Notes: a model not told the origin generated them from the sequence alone. 33,141 nt of DNA from CF-118 sp035689345 (GCA_035689345.1 DASSLR010000089.1:1-33141), one strand, 5' to 3'; numbered from the stretch's first letter, positions 20,339-28,458 are shown. Made by a program: numbers and translations.

Positions 20339-21253
20339 GTGAATCTCCCAGAGCTGCGCATCGCCGATTGGCGCCCGACCAAGGAGACGCTGCATCTGTA
20401 CGCCCAGATCGCCGGCAAGGTGCGGCTCGCGTCGTCGCCGCCGCGCAACCACTGGTGGCATGCCCCGCTGTACGTCGGCGTGCGCGGGCTGACGACCGGA
20501 CCCATGCACCGCGGCGGCACCACGTTCGAGATCGCGTTCGATTTCGTCGACCACGAGCTCGTCGTGCGGACCATGAGCGGGCTCACGCAGACGTTTGCGC
20601 TGAGGGACGGTCTCACCGTTGCGGACTTCGACGCGCGCCTGCACGCGGCGCTGGCGGAGCTCGGCGTCGACGTCGCGATCCAGGAGCGGCCCTTCGAGGT
20701 GCCGGGGATCAAGACTCCATTCGATCAGGACACCGAGCACGCGTCGTGGGATCGCGACGCGGTCGCGCGCTTCCATCGCGCCCTCGACTGGTCCGCCTCG
20801 GTGTTCGAAGAGTTCAGTGGGTGGTTCGTCGGCAAGTCGAGCCCGGTGCAGCTCATGTGGCAGAGCCTCGACCTCTCTCTGACGCGCTTCTCCGGACGCC
20901 CAGGTCTAGCGACCGCGCGCGATCACGTGAACCGCGAGGCCTACGCGCAGGAGGTGATCCTCTTCGGCTTCTGGATGGGTGACGACCACACGTATCCCGA
21001 CGCGTCCTACTACGTGTTCATGGTCCCCGAGCCGAAGGGGTTGCGAAGCGCCCCGCTTGTCAGCGGTGAATGGTCAAAGATCGGGCTCGCCGTGCTTCCC
21101 TACGAAACCGTGCGCAACGCGCGCGACCCGCGAGAGTTTCTGCTGGCGTTTCTGCAGTCGGCGTATGAAGCGGCCGCCGGGCTCGCCGGCTGGGACATCG
21201 CCGCCCTCGCGTCAGCCTGGTGTCCGACCGTGGACCAGCTGCGAGAAACCTAA
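20339..21253 (+). CDS. DUF5996 family protein
   Basis: The 304-residue product has the segments of the DUF5996 family: an N-terminal LPELRIADWRPTKETLHLYAQIAGKVRLA, HWWHAPLYVGVRGLTTGP, then EVILFGFWMGDDHTYPDASYYVFMVP and the late EFLLAFLQSAYEAAAGLAGWD. The family is soluble and of unknown function, common in Actinobacteria and Proteobacteria. The GTG is 15 bases after the RraB stop, so the two are probably transcribed together. Its TAA overlaps the TAG of the opposite-strand lipoprotein by three bases within CTAA. Confidence 0.85.
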   Translation: MNLPELRIADWRPTKETLHLYAQIAGKVRLASSPPRNHWWHAPLYVGVRGLTTGPMHRGGTTFEIAFDFVDHELVVRTMSGLTQTFALRDGLTVADFDARLHAALAELGVDVAIQERPFEVPGIKTPFDQDTEHASWDRDAVARFHRALDWSASVFEEFSGWFVGKSSPVQLMWQSLDLSLTRFSGRPGLATARDHVNREAYAQEVILFGFWMGDDHTYPDASYYVFMVPEPKGLRSAPLVSGEWSKIGLAVLPYETVRNARDPREFLLAFLQSAYEAAAGLAGWDIAALASAWCPTVDQLRET

Positions 21254-21792
21254 CGGCAGTGGAACTTGCCGTTGATGTGAAGTGACGCGCCCTCGCCGGC
21301 GGCCGGCGGAGCGATCACGCCCGAAACGGTGCCGTTTTCACCCGCATCGATGGTGACTGTGCCGGCGCTGCCCGAGCTGTCGGTCGACCACCCGCCGGCA
21401 AAGCCCGTCACGTCTTTGTCGGGCTTGACCCACACCGACGCGTACGCGGTGCCCTTGACGATCTGACCTCGCGATTTGATCGCGAACGTTCCGGCGTGGA
21501 AGCCCGGGCTTGACTTCACCGCGTCATCGGTCACCAGGATCTCGATGCTGGTTTCGCGACCGCCGAGAGTTGTCGTGAACGCGGCGTCCAGCCCGCCGCC
21601 CGGGATGCAGTCCGGCGCCAGCACCAACCCGCTCGTGGACCCGGCCAGGGGCCCGGTGACCGTCAGGCACAAGCCCGGATGCGCGCAGCTGTCGCCGGAC
21701 GCAGGGGACGTGACGGCTCCGCACTGACCGCAGGCGCCGAGCGCAAACAGGGTCACGACCAGTACGCCGGCGCTCGCCAATTGCCGCTGCAT
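21250..21792 (-). CDS. Lipoprotein of unknown function
   Basis: The 180-residue protein has signal MQRQLASAGVLVVTLFALGAC with lipobox LGAC (C21). The mature part is strand-rich and Gly/Ser/Thr-rich, with extra cysteines (GQCG, DSCAHPGLC, DCIPGG, FHC) that may pair. No family is recognised. It starts directly after the stop of the membrane protein gene (TAG then ATG), so it is the last gene of a three-gene unit. Confidence 0.7.
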   Translation of the reverse strand: MQRQLASAGVLVVTLFALGACGQCGAVTSPASGDSCAHPGLCLTVTGPLAGSTSGLVLAPDCIPGGGLDAAFTTTLGGRETSIEILVTDDAVKSSPGFHAGTFAIKSRGQIVKGTAYASVWVKPDKDVTGFAGGWSTDSSGSAGTVTIDAGENGTVSGVIAPPAAGEGASLHINGKFHCR

Positions 21793-22365
21793 CTACCTGG
21801 TGGCCTGACCGTCCTTCTTTCGCGTTCGGTCGAGCGTGCCGAACAGTTTGTCCAACAAGCCAAATAGGATGCCGCCGCGCGGAGCGCCCATCAGCTCCCA
21901 GGCCCGGCCGAGCCCGATGGCGTACGCGCCGAGCAGCAGATCGAGCAGCCCTGACAGCCATCCCTGGCTGGTCGGGTCACGCCACATCTGAATCCCGATC
22001 CAGAGCTCGAAGCTGTAAACGACAGCGCTCGCCAGGAACAGGAACACGCCGCGATACAGCGCTCGCTCGGTGCGCCAGCGCCCGATTCGGCCGAGCAGCT
22101 CCAGCGTCTGAATGAGGGCCGGGATCGAGACGATGGTCACCATGATTCCGAGGGGGACGTCCGGCATCAGGCCGCCGAAGGAGATGAAGAAGATGTTCGC
22201 GAGCGCGGTGAAAGCGCTCAAAGCCTGGGCCTGGCGGCTGGACACGGCTTCCTTGCCGAAGATGCGTTCGGGCGCTATCGAGATAGAGACGAACAGCAGG
22301 CCGATCAGGGCGGCGCTCGCGGCGACGCTGGCGGTGAAGAATGGCTGATAAGCGGCCGGCGTCAT
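21793..22365 (-). CDS. Four-helix integral membrane protein, unknown function
   Basis: The 190-residue protein has hydrophobic segments at about 8-29, 48-66, 71-92 and 106-126, and possibly a weaker one at 136-152. The loop after the first helix has SISIAPERIFGKEAVSSRQA and the tail is basic. I do not recognise the family. The stop touches the ATG of the lipoprotein gene, and the PPOX-type gene is 21 bases upstream, so it is the middle gene of an operon. No ribosome binding site is obvious. Confidence 0.7.
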   Translation of the reverse strand: MTPAAYQPFFTASVAASAALIGLLFVSISIAPERIFGKEAVSSRQAQALSAFTALANIFFISFGGLMPDVPLGIMVTIVSIPALIQTLELLGRIGRWRTERALYRGVFLFLASAVVYSFELWIGIQMWRDPTSQGWLSGLLDLLLGAYAIGLGRAWELMGAPRGGILFGLLDKLFGTLDRTRKKDGQATR

Positions 22366-22386
22366 GGCTCGTGAAAGTCTGAACCG

Positions 22387-22818
22387 TTAGGCGCGGTCCA
22401 TCGACCTGTAGCCGCCCTCCGGCGACCAGGACTCGATGAGGAGGCCTTTGCCGCCGAGGCGCGTGATCACGACCTCGAGGATGTCGATGCGGAACGCATG
22501 GCTGTCGTTCGCAGGAATCTCGACCGCGCGCCCCGCGACCTTGGCCTCACCACGCCACGTACCGCCCTTCGCGGGATCGTTGGTCGGCCCGTGGATCGCG
22601 ACGCGAGCATCGCGCCGCAGGTCCATCGCCTTGACCGCACCCAGCATCGAGCCGATCCGCAGCTCGCCGTCGACCAGCTGGATCTCGGTACCGCTGATCC
22701 GAGGCGAGCCGTCGCGTCGCAGCGTGGCCATGGTCAGGTGCTTGCGTGACGTCAGCAAGCGGCGGGCGCGGCGTGCGAACTCCGGCTGATCGGCCTCGAA
22801 CTCCCCCCACGACGCCAC
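22387..22818 (-). CDS. Pyridoxamine 5'-phosphate oxidase-like, flavin-binding split-barrel protein
   Basis: The 143-residue product has the small split-barrel layout: ARRLLTSRKHLTMATLRRDGSPRISGTEIQL, then LRIGSMLGAVKAMDLRRDARVAIHGPT and an end LGGKGLLIESWSPEGG. This is the PPOX family fold, using FMN or F420; key residues alone do not identify the cofactor. It is transcribed divergently from the arsR gene; the GTG at 22818 and the opposite-strand ATG at 22907 are 88 bases apart. It leads an operon with a membrane protein and lipoprotein. Confidence 0.8.
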   Translation of the reverse strand: MASWGEFEADQPEFARRARRLLTSRKHLTMATLRRDGSPRISGTEIQLVDGELRIGSMLGAVKAMDLRRDARVAIHGPTNDPAKGGTWRGEAKVAGRAVEIPANDSHAFRIDILEVVITRLGGKGLLIESWSPEGGYRSMDRA

Positions 22819-22843
22819 GGCACGAGATTACGCATCCGGCCTC

Positions 22844-22872
22844 TTGACAAGCCGCCGGCCGGCTCGTATTCT
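22844..22872 (+). promoter_or_regulatory. Sigma-70-like promoter of arsR-AHSA1 operon
   Basis: TTGACA (22844-22849) and TATTCT (22867-22872) are separated by the ideal 17 bases. The message would have a leader of about 27 bases that contains the tandem repeats at 22883-22906. Confidence 0.8.
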
Positions 22873-22882
22873 TCCGATTAGT

Positions 22883-22906
22883 TAATTAGCTGGATAGCGA
22901 AATAGC
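22883..22906 (+). repeat. Three tandem 8-base units ending in TAGC, just before arsR
   Basis: TAATTAGC, TGGATAGC and GAAATAGC follow one another without gap and end at the base before the ATG. The unit pitch is eight bases. They are downstream of the -10 box, where ArsR autoregulatory operators commonly sit; no ribosome binding site is seen. Confidence 0.6.
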
Positions 22907-23278
22907 ATGACAGAAGACCGATTGAGCGTCACGTTCGCAGCCCTCGCCGATCCCACCCGGCGGGCGATCCTGGCACGTCTTGCCAAGGGCGAGGCAACGG
23001 TCACGGAGCTGGCCAAGCCGTTCGACCTGAGCCTCCCCGGCGTCTCCAAGCATCTGAAAGTGCTGCAGCGGGCGGGCCTCATCACGCAGAGCCGGAGCGC
23101 CCAGTGGCGGCCGTGCCGCATCGAGTCGGAGCGCTTGAAGGAGGCCTCGGAGTGGGTGGGCGAGTACCGGCGGTTCTGGGACGAAAGCTTCCAGAACCTG
23201 GAAACCGTTCTGAAAGATCTCATGAAGGAGAAGAAGTCCGATGAAGCCAAGAGGAGAGGCAACGATGCCGAAGACTGA
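22907..23278 (+). CDS. ArsR/SmtB-family transcriptional regulator
   Basis: The 123-residue protein is a winged-helix regulator (about 5-85) with FAALADPTRRAILARLAKGEATVTELAKPF then LSLPGVSKHLKVLQRAGLI. The metal-binding Cys of classical ArsR is not in the DNA-recognition helix, so it is the non-metal type often paired with AHSA1 genes. C-terminal residues are charged and overlap the next gene by 14 bases. It is expressed from the 22844 promoter and likely controls itself and the AHSA1 gene. Confidence 0.94.
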   Translation: MTEDRLSVTFAALADPTRRAILARLAKGEATVTELAKPFDLSLPGVSKHLKVLQRAGLITQSRSAQWRPCRIESERLKEASEWVGEYRRFWDESFQNLETVLKDLMKEKKSDEAKRRGNDAED

Positions 23279-23732
23279 ATACGTGATCGAGCCTGGGAAG
23301 CAGGAGATCACATCGACTGTGGTTCTCGACGCGCCACGCGAGCTGGTCTTCCAGGCCTACACCGACCCGAAGCTGTTCGCGAAGTGGTGGGGGCCACGCG
23401 GGTACGAGAACCGCATCGAGAAGTTCGATTGCCGCCCGGGCGGCGAATGGCGTGTGACGCAGGTCACGCCCGACGGCGCCGAGTACGGGTTCCGCGGGGT
23501 CACCCACGACGTGACGACCAACGAGCGCATCTGCCAGACGTTCGAGTTCCTCGGCGTTCCGGGGCACGTCGCATTGCAGACGGCGACGTTCGAGCCGGTC
23601 GGCAACAAGACGCGCGTCGTTGCCCATGTCGTCTTCCAGTCGGTGATGGACCGCGACGGCATGGTGGCGTCGGGCATGCAGCGCGGCGCCGACGAGTCGA
23701 TGGAGCGGCTGGCGGAGCTGCTCGCGAAGTAG
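23265..23732 (+). CDS. AHSA1/SRPBCC-family protein
   Basis: The 155-residue product has the AHSA1 signature: LDAPRELVFQAYTDPKLFAKWWGPRGYENRIEKFDCRPGGEWR, then GFRGVTHDVTTNERICQTFEF and the last helix SGMQRGADESMERLAELL. This hydrophobic-cavity START-like fold binds ligands or helps chaperones; the partner is unknown. AGGAGAGG lies six bases before the ATG at 23265, so the earlier ATG at 23241 is less likely. The gene overlaps the ArsR 3' end and ends ahead of a bidirectional terminator. Confidence 0.93.
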   Translation: MPKTEYVIEPGKQEITSTVVLDAPRELVFQAYTDPKLFAKWWGPRGYENRIEKFDCRPGGEWRVTQVTPDGAEYGFRGVTHDVTTNERICQTFEFLGVPGHVALQTATFEPVGNKTRVVAHVVFQSVMDRDGMVASGMQRGADESMERLAELLAK

Positions 23733-23751
23733 TAGTCGAGAGATCGATCGA

Positions 23752-23786
23752 GGGCGGCCCAGGTGCGGGCCGCCCTTCTTTATTTA
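23752..23786. terminator. Bidirectional intrinsic terminator
   Basis: GGGCGGCCC (23752-23760) and GGGCCGCCC (23767-23775) form a nine-base stem with a T-rich tail on the plus side. The tail overlaps the minus-strand MFS stop, so it serves the AHSA1 operon and could serve the MFS gene too. Confidence 0.85.
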
Positions 23787-25184
23787 TGCCGCCTGCAGCT
23801 CCACGGCCGGAACCGAGCTCGGCTTGCGGCGGCGGGCCGTGTTCAGCGCGAGCACCGCTCCGAGCACCGACATGCCGGCCACCACTGCGGTCGCCGGCTT
23901 GAACCCGGCGCTCACGCTGGCCGCGCTGCCGAGGTGTCCGTTGGCGGCAAACACCGCTGACACCACAGCGATCGCGAACGCCGCGCCGAATCGCTGGAGC
24001 ATGTTGATCACGCCCGACGCCTTGCCGATGTCGCTCGCCGGCACCGCTCCCAGCGCCGCCGTCGGCGTGGTCGGCAGCGCCATCGAGACGCCGACGCCGC
24101 CGAGGACCAGCGGCAGCACGAGCTTCTCGTAGCCAACGCCCGCGCCCGCGACCTGGGCCATCCAGGCAAGGCCGGTTGCGTTCATCAGGAGGCCGCCGAC
24201 CATCAACGGCCTGGTGCCGATGCGATCGGCGAGGCGTCCCGCGATGGGAGCGACGATGAAGGCCGTGCCTGTCCAGGGCAGGAATCGGAGCCCTGTCTCC
24301 AGCGGCGAGTAGCCGAGGCCGAACTGGAAGAACTGCGACGCGAGAAAGGCGGCCGACATGATGGACCCGGTCATCAAGAACGCAGTGCCAAGCGCGGCCG
24401 CGAACGGCTGAATGGTGAGGAGCCGTAGCGGCAGCATCGGCGCCGCGGTGCGCGCCTCCCAGGCGACGAACGCGGCGACGACCGCCGCGCCCAGCGCCAG
24501 CGAGCCGGCGACCTCGCCCGACGCCCAGCCGACGTCGGTCGAGCGAATCAGGCCCCAGAGGATGGCCAGCGCGCCGGCGCTGACGAGCAGCAGGCCCGGC
24601 ACGTCGAGCTTCGACTGGGCGCCGCGGCTCTCGGGCAGCCTGATCGTGGCCAGCACGGCGGCCGCGATGCCGATCGGCACGTTGACCCAGAAGATCCAGT
24701 GCCAGCTGAGTCCCTGGGTGACCGCTCCGCCGATCATCGGACCGATCGCCACGGCCAGGCCGCCGATCCCGCCCCACGCGCCGACGATCGCCCCGCGCCG
24801 CTCGGCGGGAAAGGCGCTGGTGAGGATGGTGAGGCTCAGCGGCGTGATGATCGCCGCGCCGACGCCCTGCACAGCGCGCGCAGCGATGAGTGTTTCGACG
24901 GTGGGCGCCAGCGCGCACGCCGCCGACGCGAGGCTGAAGAGGAGAAGGCCGAAGACATAGACGCGGCGCCGGCCGAGCCGGTCGCCGATGGCCGCGGCGG
25001 TGATGATGCCCGCCGCCAGCGCGACCGTGTACGCGTTGACTGTCCACTCGAGAGAGGAGAGGCTGCCGCCGATCTCTTTGTGCACGGCCGGCAGGGCCGT
25101 GATGACCACCAGCGAATCCAGGGCGCCCATGAAGAACGCCACCGAGGTGAGCGCCAGCGCCCAGGCGGACCGAGACCTCGACAT
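23784..25184 (-). CDS. MFS exporter, DHA2 (14-helix, EmrB/QacA) type
   Basis: This 466-residue transporter has about fourteen helices. MFS motif A is GDRLGRRRVY (loop 2-3), motif C-like GGLAVAIGPMIGG lies in helix 5, and D23 of MGALDSLVV is the conserved acidic residue of helix 1 in DHA2 transporters. They use proton exchange to expel drugs or metabolites. AAGGAGG precedes the ATG, so initiation is not leaderless. It is divergent from an HxlR regulator, sharing an operator at 25245-25258, a common exporter-regulator arrangement. Substrate is unknown. Confidence 0.93.
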   Translation of the reverse strand: MSRSRSAWALALTSVAFFMGALDSLVVITALPAVHKEIGGSLSSLEWTVNAYTVALAAGIITAAAIGDRLGRRRVYVFGLLLFSLASAACALAPTVETLIAARAVQGVGAAIITPLSLTILTSAFPAERRGAIVGAWGGIGGLAVAIGPMIGGAVTQGLSWHWIFWVNVPIGIAAAVLATIRLPESRGAQSKLDVPGLLLVSAGALAILWGLIRSTDVGWASGEVAGSLALGAAVVAAFVAWEARTAAPMLPLRLLTIQPFAAALGTAFLMTGSIMSAAFLASQFFQFGLGYSPLETGLRFLPWTGTAFIVAPIAGRLADRIGTRPLMVGGLLMNATGLAWMAQVAGAGVGYEKLVLPLVLGGVGVSMALPTTPTAALGAVPASDIGKASGVINMLQRFGAAFAIAVVSAVFAANGHLGSAASVSAGFKPATAVVAGMSVLGAVLALNTARRRKPSSVPAVELQAA

Positions 25185-25218
25185 GACAACCTCCTTGGTG
25201 TAACCGCCGATGGACTAG

Positions 25219-25247
25219 AAATTAAAGCGGCTAGACAAGAAAGTCAA
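25219..25247 (-). promoter_or_regulatory. Promoter of MFS exporter
   Basis: On the minus strand, TTGACT (25247-25242) and TAATTT (25224-25219) are 17 bases apart. The -35 overlaps the left end of the CAAGTTACTACTTG operator. Confidence 0.55.
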
Positions 25248-25258
25248 GTTACTACTTG
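25245..25258. promoter_or_regulatory. Shared HxlR operator, CAAGT-N4-ACTTG
   Basis: The inverted repeat CAAGTTACTACTTG overlaps both the MFS -35 and the plus-strand TTGTGT (25256-25261). That TTGTGT is 17 bases before TAAGCT (25279-25284), which is six bases before the HxlR GTG. One bound repressor could close both promoters. Confidence 0.6.
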
Positions 25259-25290
25259 TGTTTGTCAACCAGGAGGGGTAAGCTGGGATC

Positions 25291-25917
25291 GTGAGGTCGT
25301 ACAACGAGTACTGCGCGATCGCCCAGGCCCTGGACGTGGTCGGCGAGCGTTGGTCGCTTCTGATCGTGCGGGAGCTGCTGATCCGCGGCCCCAGCCGTTA
25401 CACCGATCTCCGCTTTGGACTGCCGGGGATCGCCACCAACCTGCTGGCGGACCGGCTCCGCGAGCTCGAAGAGGCAGGGGTCGTCGAGCGGGAGGAAGCG
25501 CCGCCGCCGGTGGCGACGACGCTGTTCAAGCTCACTGAGCGGGGCAGGCAGCTGGAGCCGGTGCTGCTGGCGCTGGGTCGCTGGGGCGGACCCATGGTGC
25601 AGCGCCCGATCGGCGACAACGAGTTCCGCAGCCACTGGCTGGCGATTCCGCTGGAGGCCCATCTGAAAGACCGCACACCGGCTGCGCCTCCGCAGACCAT
25701 CGAGATCCGCACCGCCGACCAGCCGATGCTGCTCGAGGTCGGCGCCGGCAAGGTCGACGTGCGGCCCGGCAAGGCCGATCACGCAGACCTGCGGCTCACC
25801 GGCTCGGCGTCACAGGTGCTGGGGCTGCTGCTGAACCGGCTGGAGATGGGTGAGGCGAGGGGGCGGGGCTTGAAGATCGAGGGCAACACGAAGGTGCTGA
25901 AGCGTGTCCAGCCCTGA
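25291..25917 (+). CDS. HxlR-family regulator with C-terminal SCP2-like domain
   Basis: The 208-residue protein has a winged helix (about 1-95) with CAIAQALDVVGERWSLLIVRELL, then the GIATNLLADRLRELEEAGVVER recognition helix, typical of HxlR. The C-terminal 100 residues (WLAIPLEAHL, IEIRTADQPMLLEVGAGKVDVRPGK, DLRLTGSASQVLGLLLNRLE) look like an SCP2/sterol-carrier fold that could bind a hydrophobic effector. It overlaps the next gene by 14 bases. It likely represses the divergent MFS exporter and responds to the exported compound. Confidence 0.92.
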   Translation: MRSYNEYCAIAQALDVVGERWSLLIVRELLIRGPSRYTDLRFGLPGIATNLLADRLRELEEAGVVEREEAPPPVATTLFKLTERGRQLEPVLLALGRWGGPMVQRPIGDNEFRSHWLAIPLEAHLKDRTPAAPPQTIEIRTADQPMLLEVGAGKVDVRPGKADHADLRLTGSASQVLGLLLNRLEMGEARGRGLKIEGNTKVLKRVQP

Positions 25918-26215
25918 TTTCGCGAAGGTCGTCAAGGCATTCGGCAAGGACCCGCGCGTGTCGATCGGCGACGGCAAGGGCTTCGGGTCAGGAGGGCTCA
26001 AGGTGGACGGCAAGCTCTTCGCGCTCATGGACTCGCGCGGCCGGTTCGTGGCCAAGCTGCCCAGGCAGCGCGTGGGCGAGCTGATCGAGAACGGCAGAGG
26101 TGATCCCTGGGACGCGGGCCGCGGCCGGGTGATGCGCGAGTGGATCGCTTTGCGCCCCGACGGCGACTGGGTGGCCGTCGCACGCGAAGCACGGCGCTTC
26201 GTCGGCGGAGGTTAG
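25904..26215 (+). CDS. TfoX N-terminal-like protein
   Basis: The 103-residue protein contains GFGSGGLKVDGKLFALMDSRGRFVAKLPRQRVGELIENGRGDPWD, close to the TfoX_N/YjbR-type fold of small bacterial proteins, with RVMREWIAL after it. Full TfoX/Sxy competence proteins have a second domain absent here, so a competence role is not implied. GTG 25904 overlaps the HxlR stop by 14 bases. Its TAG overlaps the TAA of the opposite-strand methyltransferase within TTAG. Confidence 0.75.
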   Translation: MSSPDFAKVVKAFGKDPRVSIGDGKGFGSGGLKVDGKLFALMDSRGRFVAKLPRQRVGELIENGRGDPWDAGRGRVMREWIALRPDGDWVAVAREARRFVGGG

Positions 26216-26928
26216 CGGGCCGGTTTTTCGCCCAGGTACAGCGTCTGCTTGCCCAGCAGCAGCCACGCCGGCGGCAGGTGCAGGTAGGCGCGCACGAGCA
26301 GCGGGTGCTGCGGCAGTCGGCTCTTGGTCGTGTACGGCATGAACCGCGCGATCACCTGCTTTGTCCTGAAGCCGGCCATCGTCGCCGCCTCGGCGAGGCT
26401 CTTCTCGGTGAGCGCGGTCTGATGGTCGATGAAGTCCCAGTACGAGCCGCCGATGAGCCGGATGTTGGGCTGCAGGATCAGCACGCGACCGCCGGGCTTC
26501 AGCAGGGCAAACGCGACTCGCAGCTGCTCGAGCACGGCTTCCGTAGACGCCAGGTGCTCGAGGTAGTTGCTGAAGAACGCGAGGTCGAAACTGTCGTTCG
26601 GCAGCACGTCGGCCAGGTCGAGGCCGCTGGCCCGAATGAAGCGCACGTCGGGAGGCAGCGTGGCGCCGACGTCGCGGATGTCCGTCGCCCATCGCTCGCC
26701 GGCGTGGATGTTGCGGATGAAGTAGCCGAGGTCGCACGCGATGTCGACCACCCGCGCGTTGGGGGCGATGTAGCGCTGGAGAAAGCGGCCGAGCTCTCGC
26801 CAGATCGCCTCTTTGCGCATCTGGTCCGCCTCGTCGAAGCGGTGCTCGTAGACCTCTTTGAGGACGATCGGCGGCGATTTGTGCCCGGCATCCGGGTCGG
26901 CGGCGCCGAATGGCTTGATCGTGGCCAT
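26212..26928 (-). CDS. Class I SAM-dependent methyltransferase
   Basis: The 238-residue protein has motif I VVDIACDLGYFIRNI (about 60-74), where the usual Gly-rich loop is partly changed, the DSFDLAFFSNYLEHLAS step (motif II region), and LLKPGGRVLILQPNIRLI (motif III). This is the Methyltransf_11/23 fold. The FSNYLEH signature is common in enzymes of lipid, cofactor and cell-wall glycan modification; substrate is unknown. The gene faces the divergent UbiE-like gene with a 67-base gap. Confidence 0.85.
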   Translation of the reverse strand: MATIKPFGAADPDAGHKSPPIVLKEVYEHRFDEADQMRKEAIWRELGRFLQRYIAPNARVVDIACDLGYFIRNIHAGERWATDIRDVGATLPPDVRFIRASGLDLADVLPNDSFDLAFFSNYLEHLASTEAVLEQLRVAFALLKPGGRVLILQPNIRLIGGSYWDFIDHQTALTEKSLAEAATMAGFRTKQVIARFMPYTTKSRLPQHPLLVRAYLHLPPAWLLLGKQTLYLGEKPAR

Positions 26929-26995
26929 CTCGAGTTAGACAACGATAGCGCCGGGGTTCGGGGTCGCCCCGTCCTTATCTGACTACGCTGTACCG

Positions 26996-27727
26996 ATGGG
27001 GGGAGCGCAGCTGGCGGGCGCCGAGAACGCCTTCGCGGCCGGCCTGTTCGAACCCTTGCCCGCGCGTTATGACGCACTGGCCGACCTCCTCTCGTTCGCC
27101 CAGAACCGGCGCTGGCGGATGGAGGTCGTGAGCCACACCGCCGAGGCCCGCCCGCGAACGGTGCTCGACGTCGCCACCGGCACCGCCGGCGTGGCCATCG
27201 AGATCGCGAGAGCGACGCAGGCGGAGATCGTCGGGGTCGACCTCAGCGAGCCGATGCTCGCGCGCGGACGCGAGCGCGTGCGTGCGGCCGGGTTGGACGG
27301 CCGGATCTCCCTGCGGCCGGCGCGCGCGGAGGCCCTGCCATTCCCGGACGCCTCCTTCGACGCGGTCAGCTTCGCCTATCTGCTGCGCTACGTCGCCGAC
27401 CCGGCGGCCACCATGCGGGAGCTCGCGCGTGTGCTTCGACCTGGCGGCGCCATCGCCGGCCTGGATTTCTTCGTGCCGCCGAGCCGCGGCTGGCGCTGGG
27501 CGTGGCGCGTGTACACGAGGGCGGGTCTGCCGGTCGCCGGCCTGGTCACCGGCGGCCCGGCGTGGTGGCGGGTCGGCACCTTCCTCGGCCCGAACATCGA
27601 GGACTTCTACGCGCGGTGGCCGCTGAGTGCAATCGAAGCGGCCTGGCGCGATGCGGGAATCAGCGACGTGCGCGCGCAGCCGATGAGCCTCGGTGGTGGC
27701 GTCGTGATGTGGGGCCGAAGGCTGTGA
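26996..27727 (+). CDS. UbiE/MenG-like SAM methyltransferase
   Basis: The 243-residue enzyme shows PARYDALADLLSFAQNRRWR before motif I VLDVATGTAGVAIEIA, then VGVDLSEPMLARGRERV, ARAEALPFPDASFDAVSFAYLLRYV and LRPGGAIAGLDFFVPP; all are typical of the UbiE/COQ5 group. Quinone methylation (menaquinone or demethylmenaquinone) is the best guess, though related MTases modify other lipids. A weak -10, TACGCT, lies six bases before the ATG. Its stop overlaps the GTG of the membrane protein that follows, supporting a joint lipid or quinone role. Confidence 0.85.
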   Translation: MGGAQLAGAENAFAAGLFEPLPARYDALADLLSFAQNRRWRMEVVSHTAEARPRTVLDVATGTAGVAIEIARATQAEIVGVDLSEPMLARGRERVRAAGLDGRISLRPARAEALPFPDASFDAVSFAYLLRYVADPAATMRELARVLRPGGAIAGLDFFVPPSRGWRWAWRVYTRAGLPVAGLVTGGPAWWRVGTFLGPNIEDFYARWPLSAIEAAWRDAGISDVRAQPMSLGGGVVMWGRRL

Positions 27728-28458
27728 GTCAACAGCTCGCGCCTGCTTACTACGCGACCACCAAGACCGGATGGTGGCGCGACGTCGTCGCCCTTCTGCA
27801 CCCGCCGTACACCGCGTGGCACCTGTCGTATGTCGTGATCGGGGCGAGCCTGGCTCAGCATCTGGACCTTGTGCGCCTGGCGGCGACGGTCGTGGCGTTC
27901 TTCTTCGCCGTAGGCATCTCCGCGCACGCGCTCGACGAGCTTCACGGCCGGCCGCTGCGCACGTCGATTCCTTCCAGCGTGCTGACCGCGGCGGCCGCGA
28001 TCGGTCTCGTCGTCGCGGTCGGGCTCGGCTTGGCGGGCGTGACGAGGGTCGGCGCCGGCCTGCTCGCGTTCATCGCGCTCGGCGTGCTCTTCGTCCTGGT
28101 CTACAACCTCGAGCTGCTGGGGGGCCGCCTCCACGGCGACGTGTGGTTCTCACTTTCGTGGGGGGCGTTCCCGCTCGTCACCGGCTATTTCGCACAGACG
28201 GGAAGGCTCAGCCTCGGCGTGCTGCTGGTCGCGGCCGCGGCTTACGCGCTTTCCTATGGGCAGCGCTCGCTCAGCACGCCGGCGCGCCTGCTGCGGCGGC
28301 GGAGCAGCGCCGTCGCGGGAAGCGTGACGTTGACCGACGGCACGCTCATCGATCTCGATCAGCGGGCGCTGCTGAAGCCGCTGGAGCTGGCGCTGCGCGC
28401 GTTCTCATGGGGCGTCGTGGCCCTCGCCATCGGCATGGCGGTCGAGCGACTGCTCTAG
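27724..28458 (+). CDS. Polytopic membrane protein, possibly UbiA-superfamily-like
   Basis: The 244-residue product has about seven hydrophobic segments. The loop HALDELHGRPLRTSIP after the second or third helix has acidic and Arg residues in the place and order of the UbiA prenyltransferase site, but the canonical NDxxD is not seen, so the assignment is weak. It begins with a GTGA overlap on the UbiE-like gene and has no other partner, so a prenyl-quinone or isoprenoid lipid step is plausible. The stop shares CTAG with the opposite-strand carboxyltransferase. A much longer upstream frame is a shadow of the UbiE-like gene. Confidence 0.6.
   Translation: MSQQLAPAYYATTKTGWWRDVVALLHPPYTAWHLSYVVIGASLAQHLDLVRLAATVVAFFFAVGISAHALDELHGRPLRTSIPSSVLTAAAAIGLVVAVGLGLAGVTRVGAGLLAFIALGVLFVLVYNLELLGGRLHGDVWFSLSWGAFPLVTGYFAQTGRLSLGVLLVAAAAYALSYGQRSLSTPARLLRRRSSAVAGSVTLTDGTLIDLDQRALLKPLELALRAFSWGVVALAIGMAVERLL

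Noticed and set aside
22819..22850. Minus-strand promoter TTGTCA...TAATCT for the FMN-binding gene
   Set aside because: The 14-base spacing is too short to be convincing.
23500..25047. 515-residue minus-strand frame overlapping the MFS gene in another frame
   Set aside because: Arg/His-rich, lacks helices, and overlaps clear coding on both strands.
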